Notes: generated from the sequence alone by a model not told the origin. Numbered from the stretch's first letter, positions 25,036 through 34,172 are shown. The stretch: 34,259 bases of DNA from Prosthecobacter debontii (GCA_945861385.1 CAMAUI010000045.1:1-34259), one strand, 5' to 3'. Numbers and translations are program-made.

Positions 25036-26853
25036 TCATCGCTGGATGCGCGCATCATCACTCGCGCACCGGCCCAGCGCGCCGACGCTCCAGACGAGCG
25101 GATACAGGCGCTCGTGATACCAGAGCCGCGCAAAGTAAAATCCGATTGGCGACGGCTCGCGCCATTGACCGGCTTCGACGCGGCGGACGAGCCACTCCAC
25201 GCCGCGCGCCTCCACCGCCACGTGCTCGCTTTTTGCGAGGGCTTCGAGCGCGAGGGCGGTCTCCTCGGTCGAAGACGGGCCTCCGCGGGCACCGCTCCAG
25301 CCACCGTCGGCGTTCTGGTTCATCGCGAGCCAGCGCAGACCGGATTGCACGAGCGGCGCGAATTCGGAGTAGCCGGCCTCGATGATGTCGCGAAGCGCGA
25401 CGACGACCGTCGCGGTGCCGTAGAGCGGGTTTTCATCACCGTCCGCGTGCTCGTTCCCGAACCACAACGGGACCCAAGAGCCGTCGCGGCGCATGCTTTT
25501 TTTCAAAAAGGACAACCCCTGGTGGATGGCGCGCTCGACGGCGGGACGCTGCGCCGGTTCCACGATCCTGCGCCACGCACACCACGCGCGCAGCGCATGC
25601 GCGGTGAGGTCGGGCGCGCTGCGGTCAAACGGAAGCGCGCCCCAGCCGCGGCAAAATGTCGGCATGCCGCCATCACGGTTTTGAATGCCAAGCAGCCAGC
25701 TCACGCCGCTGCGGCCGGCTGCTTCACTCTCGGCATCAAGCACCCCGAGGCGCGTGAGCGCGATGAGCGCGCCGGCGGTGTCGTCCGCATCGGGTACACC
25801 TCCCGGGAGATCAGTCCACGCCCAGCCACCGGGCGCGGCGTGAGTGTAGGGATGCTCGACACGCCATTGCTGGCCGAGGAGCCACTCGCGAAGCGTGATC
25901 CGCTGCTCGGGTGAAAGCGCGCCGGGCTGGTGCGCGAGTGCTTTGACAGCGAGCGTGCTCGTCCATGTGGCGAGGTTGGTGTCAATCGGCCAGCTCCCGT
26001 CGGGGCGCATTCCTGCGCGGAGAAAGGAGACGCATTTTGCAACGACAGGCGATGCCCCGAGCCCGATGGATGCAAGTGCCATGGCGACAAACGACGTAAG
26101 CGGGGTCGCCTCGAGGAAGCCACCGTTCGGAGGCTGGATCGCGGCGAGAACGGAGAGGGTTTTGCCGCGGGTGAGCGAACGAAGGATGCGCGTGAGCGGA
26201 TTGCGTGTCGGCGCATGCGCGTGAATCGCCTGCCCGATCGCGATGAGCGCAGGGAGCGCGTAGCTCACGACCGGAAGGCGGAGCGCGCCCCAAAACCTGT
26301 GGGGGACTGCTGCGAGTTCAAACGGGAGCTTCGGGATCATCCGCCAGCCGCGCGCGCCGAGCCGGCCAGCAATCGCGAGAGTCATGAGAATCGGGACGGA
26401 AAACGTGCGGTCCCTGCCATAACGCGCGGCGATGACGGCCGCGAGAGTCTCCGCGTGAAGCCCGCCACCGCAGCGTTCCGCGAGCCACTCCTCCGCACGC
26501 GCCACGGACTGCTCGCCACCGGAGGCGGCAGCCATCCCCAACGCCGCCCAGCACAGCGCGGTGGTGGAGACGTTCGATTTGCTCCGCGTGGTGTCACCCC
26601 ATCCGCCATCGGAATTCTGGTGTTCCGCAAGCCAGCGAACCCCGCCGGCGATCAATTCCCCGTGCGCAGCGCGGTCCACCGACGCAAGCGCAACCACCGT
26701 GGTCGCCGTCGAAAGCGCGGATGAGGACAGTTCGCCCGTCCAGTGCCCCCCGGCACCCAGCTCCGCGAGCAGCGCATCCGTCGCAATCCGCAATGCGTTG
26801 CCGGCTCGCTCCGCCTCCGGGCCAGCGCACGGCGTCACGGCCTCTCCACTCAC
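25036..26853 (-). CDS. Squalene-hopene-cyclase-like protein (class II terpene cyclase fold)
   Basis: 605 residues, near the 630 of hopene cyclases. The acid motif DADDTA (355-360) stands in the proper context GGWAWTDLPGGVPDADDT, as in DVDDTA of SHC. QW-type repeats occur at 78-87 (HQNSDGGWGD), 282-288 (MRPDGSW), 390-396 (IQNRDGG), 454-466 (MRRDGSWVPLWFG) and 511-521 (MNQNADGGWSG), so the alpha/alpha-toroid pair is complete. The most likely role is protonation-started cyclisation of an isoprenoid. No squalene synthase gene is nearby, so the substrate is open. ATG at 26853 overlaps the stop of the DCC protein gene (ATGA), and three further genes precede it on the same strand. Confidence 0.82.
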   Translation of the reverse strand: MSGEAVTPCAGPEAERAGNALRIATDALLAELGAGGHWTGELSSSALSTATTVVALASVDRAAHGELIAGGVRWLAEHQNSDGGWGDTTRSKSNVSTTALCWAALGMAAASGGEQSVARAEEWLAERCGGGLHAETLAAVIAARYGRDRTFSVPILMTLAIAGRLGARGWRMIPKLPFELAAVPHRFWGALRLPVVSYALPALIAIGQAIHAHAPTRNPLTRILRSLTRGKTLSVLAAIQPPNGGFLEATPLTSFVAMALASIGLGASPVVAKCVSFLRAGMRPDGSWPIDTNLATWTSTLAVKALAHQPGALSPEQRITLREWLLGQQWRVEHPYTHAAPGGWAWTDLPGGVPDADDTAGALIALTRLGVLDAESEAAGRSGVSWLLGIQNRDGGMPTFCRGWGALPFDRSAPDLTAHALRAWCAWRRIVEPAQRPAVERAIHQGLSFLKKSMRRDGSWVPLWFGNEHADGDENPLYGTATVVVALRDIIEAGYSEFAPLVQSGLRWLAMNQNADGGWSGARGGPSSTEETALALEALAKSEHVAVEARGVEWLVRRVEAGQWREPSPIGFYFARLWYHERLYPLVWSVGALGRCASDDARIQR

Positions 26854-27257
26854 CGCAACTGGTCCCCTTCCCGCTTTCGCGCGGGCATGACCGAGCAGGC
26901 CTCCTTGCAGCCAAAAATGCGGCTGAGTCCCAGCCGGTTTCGCGCGATCAAATTATACAAAATTTCCGCGATCCATATCACGCCGGGCACCCAGAGCAGG
27001 AGCCCCAGTGGAAAAAGAAGCGGCATCCGCAGCGCGAGAAAGCGGATGCAACGCGCACCACGATGCATTTTTCCCGCTGCCGTGACGACGTGCATCGCCG
27101 CCCGCAGCGCCTCTGGAGCGACACCCGGCGCAGCCTTTTGAGCCTCCGGCGACGAAAGTGGGACGAGCCGCGAGACGTGCAGCCAGTCGAGCCACGTGAG
27201 CAGCTTCATCTGGAAGACGCAGAGCGGGCATTGATCGTCGTAAAGCACAAGGTGCAT
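26850..27257 (-). CDS. DCC-family (DUF393) thiol-disulfide oxidoreductase-like protein
   Basis: 135 residues. The N-terminal DCC motif reads LYDDQCPLC (about 4-12), matching the D-x-x-C-P-x-C of the DUF393 family. A hydrophobic stretch LPLLFPLGLLLWVPGVIWIA sits at 79-98, so the protein is probably peripheral or membrane-bound. It ends with a second Cys pair (CKEAC, near 117-121), which is unusual for the family and might form a redox relay with the first. It overlaps the cyclase-like gene by 4 bases downstream and lies 41 bases after the toroid gene. DCC proteins are predicted redox proteins without a defined partner; the operon suggests one of the cyclase or toroid proteins. Confidence 0.85.
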   Translation of the reverse strand: MHLVLYDDQCPLCVFQMKLLTWLDWLHVSRLVPLSSPEAQKAAPGVAPEALRAAMHVVTAAGKMHRGARCIRFLALRMPLLFPLGLLLWVPGVIWIAEILYNLIARNRLGLSRIFGCKEACSVMPARKREGDQLR

Positions 27258-27298
27258 GCGGGGACGATACCCGCCGCGCGGCGCTTGGCGAGCAGCGG

Positions 27299-28171
27299 TT
27301 ATGCGAGGTGCCCGAGCGCGAGCAGGCCGTAAAAAGTGTACTCGGCATCGAGATCATCGTCGGCCCAGTGTCCGTGGAAACCGCCCTCCGCGCTCCACAG
27401 CGAATCCACGAAATCAAGGCATCGCTCGCGCCGCGAGCCATCGAGCGCGCGATCCATGCAAGCGAGCGCGTGCAGCGCCGTGGCCGTTGAGAGCAAGTCC
27501 GGAACAGGCGCGCCCGGCGCCGCGAGCCATCCACCACTCTCATGCTGCCGCGAGAGAAGCCAGGCGGCTGGCGACTCAGCGAGCGGCAAGCCGAGCTCGT
27601 GCAGGAGCGTCACGGCGGCCGCGGTCGCAGGCACGGTTCCGGCGCGCATCCCGCGCACGTTGCCCCACGCGCCGTCGGGCGTTTCCAGCAGTTTGAGGCA
27701 CTGCACCATCCGCAATGGTTCGGGCATTTCCTCCCCGGCATCCTGGTACGCTCCGAGTGCCACAAAACATCCGTACGCGTGGCCATGCTTCGCACCGCGC
27801 GTTTCGTGGAAGCCGCCGTCCGGAGTGCGAAATTCCCCGATCCTCGCAAGCAACAGGCCGCTGCCTGCCTGCATGCCTGCCGCGGCGCGGCAGCGTGCAA
27901 GCGCGCCAAGGTGAATGAAATCGAGGCCGTCGCCCGGGCCGAACCCCTCCAGCCATGCACGCAAGCCCGGCGGCTCGCCAGAAATGCCAAGGGCATCGCG
28001 AAGCGCGAGCGCGAAGATTGTGTAGTACAAGTCCACGCACCCCGCGCGATCCACGGCACCACCCGCAGTCAGGAACCGCGATGATGCGAACGCACGCACC
28101 AGATCCGAGGATTCCCCGAGCACCCGCGGTGCGAGCCGCGCCACCTGGAGCATTTGCAGACGGAGACTCAT
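27299..28171 (-). CDS. Prenyltransferase/squalene-oxidase-repeat protein, single alpha/alpha toroid
   Basis: 290 residues from ATG 28171, 7 bases after the stop of the TlpA-like gene. The track start at 28315 would overlap that gene with an arginine-rich leader. Repeats of the protein-prenyltransferase-beta/SHC type are seen: IGEFRTPDGGFHETRGA (near 111-127), LLETPDGAWGN (161-171), RQHESGGWLAAPG (208-220) and SLWSAEGGFHGHW (257-269), ending DAEYTFYGLLALGHL. The length equals one toroid, as in the beta subunit of protein geranylgeranyltransferase. A convincing Asp-x-Cys plus His zinc triad is not visible, and there is no DxDD motif. It may be non-catalytic, or a partner of the large cyclase-like protein. 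Confidence 0.8.
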   Translation of the reverse strand: MSLRLQMLQVARLAPRVLGESSDLVRAFASSRFLTAGGAVDRAGCVDLYYTIFALALRDALGISGEPPGLRAWLEGFGPGDGLDFIHLGALARCRAAAGMQAGSGLLLARIGEFRTPDGGFHETRGAKHGHAYGCFVALGAYQDAGEEMPEPLRMVQCLKLLETPDGAWGNVRGMRAGTVPATAAAVTLLHELGLPLAESPAAWLLSRQHESGGWLAAPGAPVPDLLSTATALHALACMDRALDGSRRERCLDFVDSLWSAEGGFHGHWADDDLDAEYTFYGLLALGHLA

Positions 28172-28178
28172 CGCCGCG

Positions 28179-28712
28179 TCACTTCCCGAGCGCCGCGGTG
28201 ATCGCCGCGGCGAGCGCCTTCCCACGTTCATCAGCCGGATCAATCGTCCCGCCAGAATGCACATGCGCGATCTTTCCATCGCGCCCGATGAGAAAACTGA
28301 CCGATGTAAAGTCACGCTTGCGCCCTTCGAGCCACCACGCGCGCAGCGTCCGCCAGCCCGGATCGGTCGCGACGGGAAAAGTGAAACCGAGGCGCTTCAC
28401 CTGCGCCTCCACATGCGCGCGATCGAGCGGCGTGGACGCCTTGTGATGATACATGCCGGCCACGACCAGCCCGCGCTCGCGAAGCCCGTTCCACCAGCCT
28501 TGCAGCACCGGCGCACTGTCCGTGCAAAACGAACACTGCGGGCCGGTCCACCACCGGACGAGCACGACTTTTCCGCGCAAGTCGGACAGCTTCAGCGGAG
28601 GGGAATTGATCCATTCCTCCACCGCCCATTCCGGTGGCGTGGTGCCCACGGGATCTTCCGGGGCCGCGGCCTGCAGCGCCATTCCGAGCAGAAGGAAAAG
28701 GATCGTTTTCAT
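28179..28712 (-). CDS. Secreted TlpA/redoxin-like thiol protein
   Basis: 177 residues with a signal peptide (MKTILFLLLGMALQAAA). A thioredoxin fold follows: LKLSDLRGKVVLVRWWTGPQ, then the active-site motif CSFC, VLQGWWNGLRERGLVVAGMYH, and FTSVSFLIGRDGKIAHVHSGGT with the usual cis-Pro position replaced around SVSFLI. The CxxC pair makes a periplasmic disulfide or thiol-exchange role likely, of TlpA/AhpC-TSA type. Its ATG overlaps the TGA of the giant PEP-CTERM gene (ATGA), and the toroid gene starts 7 bases after its stop, so all are probably on one message. Confidence 0.85.
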   Translation of the reverse strand: MKTILFLLLGMALQAAAPEDPVGTTPPEWAVEEWINSPPLKLSDLRGKVVLVRWWTGPQCSFCTDSAPVLQGWWNGLRERGLVVAGMYHHKASTPLDRAHVEAQVKRLGFTFPVATDPGWRTLRAWWLEGRKRDFTSVSFLIGRDGKIAHVHSGGTIDPADERGKALAAAITAALGK

Positions 28713-31700
28713 CGTCTGCGACGATACGCCAGCATTCCGGCCCCGGCGGCGATCAGGAACGACAGCACCCCCGGCTCGGGCACCGCGGAAATCTCCACAT
28801 CATTGCCATCACCACCACTGTAGGTGATCGAAAAATTCTGCAGGTAGCCGCCGTTGTTCACGGTAAAATGCGCTCCCTCCGCGAGTATCTGCCCGCCTTG
28901 CGAAAGATAGCCGTTGATGGGATCCACGCCGTCGCTCAGGAGCACGGTGAAGACATCCACGTTGTCCTCCGGATCGAAGCCGAGCCGTATGTCCAGCAAC
29001 GCTCCCGGCGCGAAAATCACCAATCCATCCACGCGGAGCTGATCGTATTCCGTGGCCGGGGCGACGCCATTGATCTCCGCCTCGAATACAGCCCCTGGGG
29101 CGAGAATCAGGGTGCTCGTCCGCAAAATGCCCACGCTGTTTCCCGGCGCAATCCGCCCGCCTTCCATGATCGCCGCCGCGCCAGTCGAGCCATGACCGCC
29201 GAGCGATCCGCCCATCTGCACAGTCACCCGCGTGGAGTAGGCCGATGCATTCTCCACTGCGCCGATGATGAGTCTGCCGCCTTCGACGATGAGCCCATCG
29301 GCACGGATGCTCGATCCCGTCAGCGTCAGCGTTCCGGCTCCGCGCTTCACGACGCTCAGGCCGTCCGAGATCGTTCCGCCGAATGTCGTGTCGGCCGATT
29401 GCTCGAGGACAAATTCGCGCACGCCATCGGTGGCTGAATTCGTCAGCACACCCGCGATGCCGCTTAGCGGTCCTGTCATAAAACTCCGGCTCACGCCCGA
29501 CGCGTCGCTCACATCGAGCGTACCGCCATCCAGCACCAGCGCAGCACCGGCGGGCAAAGCACCTGCGCCGGCGAGGCGTGTGATCCCGCGATTGATGCGC
29601 GTGGGCCCGGTGTGAAAATTCGGGCCCAGCAGCGTCAGTTCACCCTCCCCGTCCATCGCGATGCCACTGCCCGCCACCGACTCCGCGATCGGCCCCAGCC
29701 GGAGATCGCTGCCGAACTGGAAACCAAAGCCCGGCGTCTTCGGGGAAAACACCGCCTCACCGCCCCCGAGCGTGACCGATGCAAATTCCACAGTCTGGCC
29801 AGGCCCGGCGGTCTTGTTCACTGCGGCGATTTGTCCGTCGCTGATTTTCAAGTTGCCGAGCCGGATCACCGTCCCGGAGGGCGCGGTTCCGACGGGCCCG
29901 AAATTCGCAAGGCCGCTGCCGGAAATTTCCACGTCATTCCCAAACTCGGTGTCGCCGTCGGAATTATTCCGCAAGTTGAGCTGCGAATAGCTGCCAAACC
30001 TCGCAGGCCCGAACGCCGTCCCTGCATCCATCACAATCTTCGCGCTCCCGGCGGATCGGAAGATCCCCGTCACCCCGCTCTGCATTTCAAATTTCACGAA
30101 ATTGCTGACGTGGATCATGCCGGTGAAATCACTTTCCACCGGCCCGTGCAGCCGGAAGCCCGATGCGTAGTCGGCACCCGCCACCCCGCCGCTCGGAAGG
30201 AGATGGATCGTCCCCGTTCCGCGCAGTGTCCCGGCGAGCACGATGTCGGCCCTTGCGCCGGGCGGCTCGGGATCCGCGGTGATGACGGCGATGGTTGCAC
30301 CGCCTGTAATCGTCAGGTCTCCGCTGGTGATTGGGATCTGCGAAGTGCCGAGCGCAGCGCCCAGGGTACCGCCGGACATCGAGATGGGATTATTGAGCGG
30401 CGCACCCACCACAAGTGTTCCACCGGTTGCGACCCTTACCTGACCAGTTCCTGCCGAAGCCGGATCCATCAGGCGCAGAGTGCCGGCGCTGACGAGAACA
30501 CCCCCGGTGAAATTACTTGGGCCGGAGAGCACGAGACTGCCGCCGCCCGTCTTCACCAGCGCCCCATCACCGGAGATCACGCCGCTGTATGTTGAAGTGT
30601 CTGCCTGATTCGCCGTGATGCCGCCCGCGCCGAAATTCAGCGTTCCACTGCCGGAGAGAGACGCCACGCTCACGACGCCTCCGCCAGTCAACACGCTGCC
30701 AGAATTTTCCAGCGCCCCGAGTGCGTGCGGCTTCCCGTCGAGATCAAGCGACGCGCCAGCCGCAACACTCACCGGCCCTGCGGCGAGTGTGCCAGGCGCC
30801 GATGCGCGAAGAATGCCTTCATTCACCACTGTTCCTCCTGCGAACGAGTTCGCGGAGCCGGACAAAACCAATGTTCCCGCCCCGGTCTTCACGAGGCCGC
30901 CATTGGAAACCGCGCCGCCGAGCGTCAGTTCCGGCGACGTGGCGGCGGCGACGTGGATCTCGCGAGTCCCACCGTCCAAATCCACGGGACTCGGAATCGC
31001 AAGAGGCGCGCCGGTTTTCCCGAGTGTGCCGGTGAGCTTGAGCACTGCGTTGAAAGCACTCGCACCCTTCAGGATGAGCGATCCCGCCGCGAGCGAACCG
31101 CCCGTCACCGAACCGCTCACGGTCAGCAGATCCAGAGTCTGGGTGAAGCCGTTGAGATCGAGTGTCGCCCCCGCGGCGACAAGGACCCCGCCCACCAGCG
31201 GCAGCGAATCATCCGCGCCGAGCCGCACTGCGCCGGTATTCACCGTCACACCGCCGGTGAATTCCGCCGGCCCCGACACCGTCAGCGTCCCGCTGCCGTT
31301 CTTCACGAGAAATCCTGTCCCGGTCAGCAGGGCGCCCGGCTGCGACACGATCGTGTACGCGGAGGCAGTGTTCACATTCACACTCACCGGCGAAAAACTC
31401 GCTGCCAGCGCGACTGTGCGGTTCGTGCCCGTGTCGGTGTCGTCGAGCATCGCGTGCTCGCCATCCGAATAAGTCACGGGGCCCTGCCAGTTCGCGGTAG
31501 CCGCATCCCACTGGCCGCCCGCCGCGCCGGACCATGTGCGCATCGCGGTGTTGCGCAGCAGCCGTATTTTTTCCGGTGCGCTATAATCCAGCACATGGGA
31601 GGCGGGGAGATTCAGCGTGCTCGCGAATGCGCCGGAAACGCCTTCGCTCGCAGTCGCCAGCACGTAATCGCGCGCGCCAAACACACTCGCTGGCGCAAAC

Positions 31701-34123
31701 ACGACGCTGCTCGCGCCACCGAGTGTGAGACTCCCCGCGATCAGCAGGCCATCCACGGCTGCTCCGGCGACATCCACCCTCAGCGCGCCATTGAGCGCGA
31801 CATTCCCGCCAATGCTCACCGAGCCTGCTCCGCCCATTCCCGGCGAGATGCTTCCGCCGGGCAGCACGGTAAGACCACCTGCCGCGAAAATCGCACCCGC
31901 GGCATGCAACTCCCCGATCCCCGCCGCCGGCACCGCGGGACCGAATTGAAATGCGGCCGCGCCGAGTTCGAGCGTCGCACCCGCATCCACCGCAATGTTG
32001 TGCGAGAATGCCCCCGTGCCCGCCAGACTCACATCCACACCACCGGGATGGTGATTCATCACCCGGAGGCCCACTGGCACGCTGTTCAGCCACTCGCCGC
32101 CGGGTGGAAACGTCCACGTCTGCCCGTAAGGTGCGGGCGTCAGATACCCGCCCGACCCCGTCACCCCCGCAAGCCGGGCGGCAGTGAGATAGGCATCAAG
32201 TTTCACGAGATTCGAAACCGGATCGGCTATCAACGCACCACCCGCACCACCCGTCGCGCTGAACAATCTGTCCGGCCTGGCGTTCGTCTCGACGCGCAGT
32301 CCGCCAAAGCCCGAGCCATTGACAATGATCCCGTGCGCCGCCTCCGCCACGGTCCCGCCAAAGGGCCGCGATCCTGCCGCAGGCGAAGTCGCACCGAGCG
32401 GCACGGGGATGCCATTGAGCGCGGATCCGTTTGCAGCAGGCGCGGGCAGGCGGATATCCAGAACCGCTTCATCCAGCGTCGTGCCCGCGCCGGTGACATC
32501 GCCACGCAGGATGATGTCCCCGACGTTGGCACTGGTCGCCAGACGCGAGAAGCCGCTGAAATTTGAAATGGATTGAGCGATCCGGAGAATGCCGCCAGCG
32601 CTGATGACCGCTGTCGCATCGAGCAGGACTCCGTGGTGATTGGTCTGATCCATCCGCACACGGGCATCGAACACCCCGAGCCCGCCATGCTCGATTGTGA
32701 GCGTGTCATTTCCACCGCGCCCGAGCCAGAGCACGGCTTGGCCGGTGCCGGCACCCAGAGGCTCATTGATCGTCGAGGTCATGGCCGTCCCCGTGGCGCG
32801 CCCAAAAAAGGCGGCGCTCGCGGGGGAAGCGGACGAGTTGCCGCGAAGGACGATGTTGCCGTCAATGGCCGCCGCGCCATTTCCCCCCGCCACCTGCAGC
32901 GCGCCCTCGAAAGTGACACCGGATGCAAACGTAATGTTGTTGAGGTCAAGGATCACACGCCCGGTCGTGAGGGAAATACCGGAGTTCACAAGGCCGCCGG
33001 GCCCGAGTGTCGGATCGCCGCCGGTGACTCCACGATATGTCACGGGGGCATTGATCGTCGTGGTTTGATTGCTCGCAAGCCCCGCGCGGACGAGCGCCCC
33101 ATTTGTCACCTCGACGCGCAGCGGCCCGGTGCCCGTGTAGCCCACAAAACGGAGCGCGTTGTGTGTGATGCTCCAGTCGCCGCCGCCGGGATCGGTGAGG
33201 TTTGAAAGACCAAGCTGCCCGCCATTGAAGCGAAACACCGCAGTGGCCGTGTTGTTCAGCGTGAGCGCGAATGCCCCGCCGGAGGTCAGTGTTCCGCCGG
33301 CATTGGCCCAGCCGATGGTTCCGCCATGCTGGGCGGGGGAATCGGGGTTCGAGTTCGTCAGATCCACCAGTCCGCCATCAGTGCCGAAGGAAATTTTTCT
33401 GCCTCCACCTGTGATCAGCATTGTGATGTGCGCACCTGTTCCCGAGGTGCTGGTCGCCCCGGTCGTCGTGAACTTCAGCGTGCCTCCGTTGAGCGAAATG
33501 ACATCATTGGCCGTGTTGTTGCCGAAGATCCCGGAGGCCGCGGGTCGGACATCAACCGGCCCGGAGCCCGGCGCGAACTCCAGCACCGCGCCCCCGCCGA
33601 TCGAGAACCCGCCGGTGAATGTGTTCGCCGTGTTCGTCAGCCGCCAGTGCGCACCGGTGAACGAAAAGCCGCCGCCACTCATGACCCCGCCAAGCGTGAC
33701 CACCCCGGTTCCCGCGCCGCCAAGTTCCAGCGCCGTCTGCGCGGAGATCCCCACATTGATTGCAAACGCACCGCTCCCATCCTGCGTCAGTGCCGCCGTT
33801 CCAACGCCTGGAATGAATGCGATCGTCCCGGCCCCGCTGATCGTCTCCTCCACGGACGCGGAACTTTGCAGCGTGAGCGCGTGAAGTTGCAGTGTACCCA
33901 GGTCATGCGCTGCATCGTACCCCGCCGCGCCGCTGCCGCCGAAAACAAGATGCGTATCCGCCGCGCCGAGCGGGACGGTATTGACATCCCAATTTTCAGC
34001 GACACTCCACGAGCCAGTAAAACCGTCCCACACCCACACGGCGCCGCGCCCCATCGGGGCGAGCGCCCCCGCGGCAAGGATCGCGGCAATCCGCAGATAT
34101 GATTTGAGACACAATGATGTCAC
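28709..34123 (-). CDS. Giant PATR-repeat surface protein with PEP-CTERM sorting signal
   Basis: 1804 residues from GTG 34123, chosen because it gives a signal peptide (LRIAAILAAGALAPMGRGA) ahead of the mature WVWDG; no good Shine-Dalgarno site is seen. The protein is built of autotransporter-associated strand repeats, for example VKNGSGTLTVSGPAEFTGGV (about 950), VKTGAGTLVLSGSANSFAGG (about 1080), VKTGGGSLVLSGPSNFTGGV (about 1190) and VKRGAGTLTLTG (about 1595), so a long right-handed beta-helix is expected. The C-terminus is a PEP-CTERM signal: AVPEPGVLSFLIAAGAGMLAY followed by four arginines, that is, a transpeptidase-type sorting motif, a membrane helix and a basic tail. There is no autotransporter barrel. 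It is probably exported and displayed or released at the surface. Its TGA overlaps the TlpA-like gene, making it the first gene of a five-gene run. Confidence 0.9.
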   Translation of the reverse strand: MTSLCLKSYLRIAAILAAGALAPMGRGAVWVWDGFTGSWSVAENWDVNTVPLGAADTHLVFGGSGAAGYDAAHDLGTLQLHALTLQSSASVEETISGAGTIAFIPGVGTAALTQDGSGAFAINVGISAQTALELGGAGTGVVTLGGVMSGGGFSFTGAHWRLTNTANTFTGGFSIGGGAVLEFAPGSGPVDVRPAASGIFGNNTANDVISLNGGTLKFTTTGATSTSGTGAHITMLITGGGRKISFGTDGGLVDLTNSNPDSPAQHGGTIGWANAGGTLTSGGAFALTLNNTATAVFRFNGGQLGLSNLTDPGGGDWSITHNALRFVGYTGTGPLRVEVTNGALVRAGLASNQTTTINAPVTYRGVTGGDPTLGPGGLVNSGISLTTGRVILDLNNITFASGVTFEGALQVAGGNGAAAIDGNIVLRGNSSASPASAAFFGRATGTAMTSTINEPLGAGTGQAVLWLGRGGNDTLTIEHGGLGVFDARVRMDQTNHHGVLLDATAVISAGGILRIAQSISNFSGFSRLATSANVGDIILRGDVTGAGTTLDEAVLDIRLPAPAANGSALNGIPVPLGATSPAAGSRPFGGTVAEAAHGIIVNGSGFGGLRVETNARPDRLFSATGGAGGALIADPVSNLVKLDAYLTAARLAGVTGSGGYLTPAPYGQTWTFPPGGEWLNSVPVGLRVMNHHPGGVDVSLAGTGAFSHNIAVDAGATLELGAAAFQFGPAVPAAGIGELHAAGAIFAAGGLTVLPGGSISPGMGGAGSVSIGGNVALNGALRVDVAGAAVDGLLIAGSLTLGGASSVVFAPASVFGARDYVLATASEGVSGAFASTLNLPASHVLDYSAPEKIRLLRNTAMRTWSGAAGGQWDAATANWQGPVTYSDGEHAMLDDTDTGTNRTVALAASFSPVSVNVNTASAYTIVSQPGALLTGTGFLVKNGSGTLTVSGPAEFTGGVTVNTGAVRLGADDSLPLVGGVLVAAGATLDLNGFTQTLDLLTVSGSVTGGSLAAGSLILKGASAFNAVLKLTGTLGKTGAPLAIPSPVDLDGGTREIHVAAATSPELTLGGAVSNGGLVKTGAGTLVLSGSANSFAGGTVVNEGILRASAPGTLAAGPVSVAAGASLDLDGKPHALGALENSGSVLTGGGVVSVASLSGSGTLNFGAGGITANQADTSTYSGVISGDGALVKTGGGSLVLSGPSNFTGGVLVSAGTLRLMDPASAGTGQVRVATGGTLVVGAPLNNPISMSGGTLGAALGTSQIPITSGDLTITGGATIAVITADPEPPGARADIVLAGTLRGTGTIHLLPSGGVAGADYASGFRLHGPVESDFTGMIHVSNFVKFEMQSGVTGIFRSAGSAKIVMDAGTAFGPARFGSYSQLNLRNNSDGDTEFGNDVEISGSGLANFGPVGTAPSGTVIRLGNLKISDGQIAAVNKTAGPGQTVEFASVTLGGGEAVFSPKTPGFGFQFGSDLRLGPIAESVAGSGIAMDGEGELTLLGPNFHTGPTRINRGITRLAGAGALPAGAALVLDGGTLDVSDASGVSRSFMTGPLSGIAGVLTNSATDGVREFVLEQSADTTFGGTISDGLSVVKRGAGTLTLTGSSIRADGLIVEGGRLIIGAVENASAYSTRVTVQMGGSLGGHGSTGAAAIMEGGRIAPGNSVGILRTSTLILAPGAVFEAEINGVAPATEYDQLRVDGLVIFAPGALLDIRLGFDPEDNVDVFTVLLSDGVDPINGYLSQGGQILAEGAHFTVNNGGYLQNFSITYSGGDGNDVEISAVPEPGVLSFLIAAGAGMLAYRRRR

Positions 34124-34172
34124 GGCGGGATGCCATCATCAGTGAACGCATCTTCCCGCGCCACCAGAAATC

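Noticed and set aside
23994-25304. 436-codon minus-strand frame opposite lpxA
   Set aside because: It covers lpxA, whose hexapeptide repeats and catalytic His are unambiguous.
29265-33884. Repeated-looking GC-rich stretches as possible CRISPR or tandem DNA repeats
   Set aside because: The repetition is at protein level (PATR repeats) and diverged in DNA; there are no equal-length spacers.
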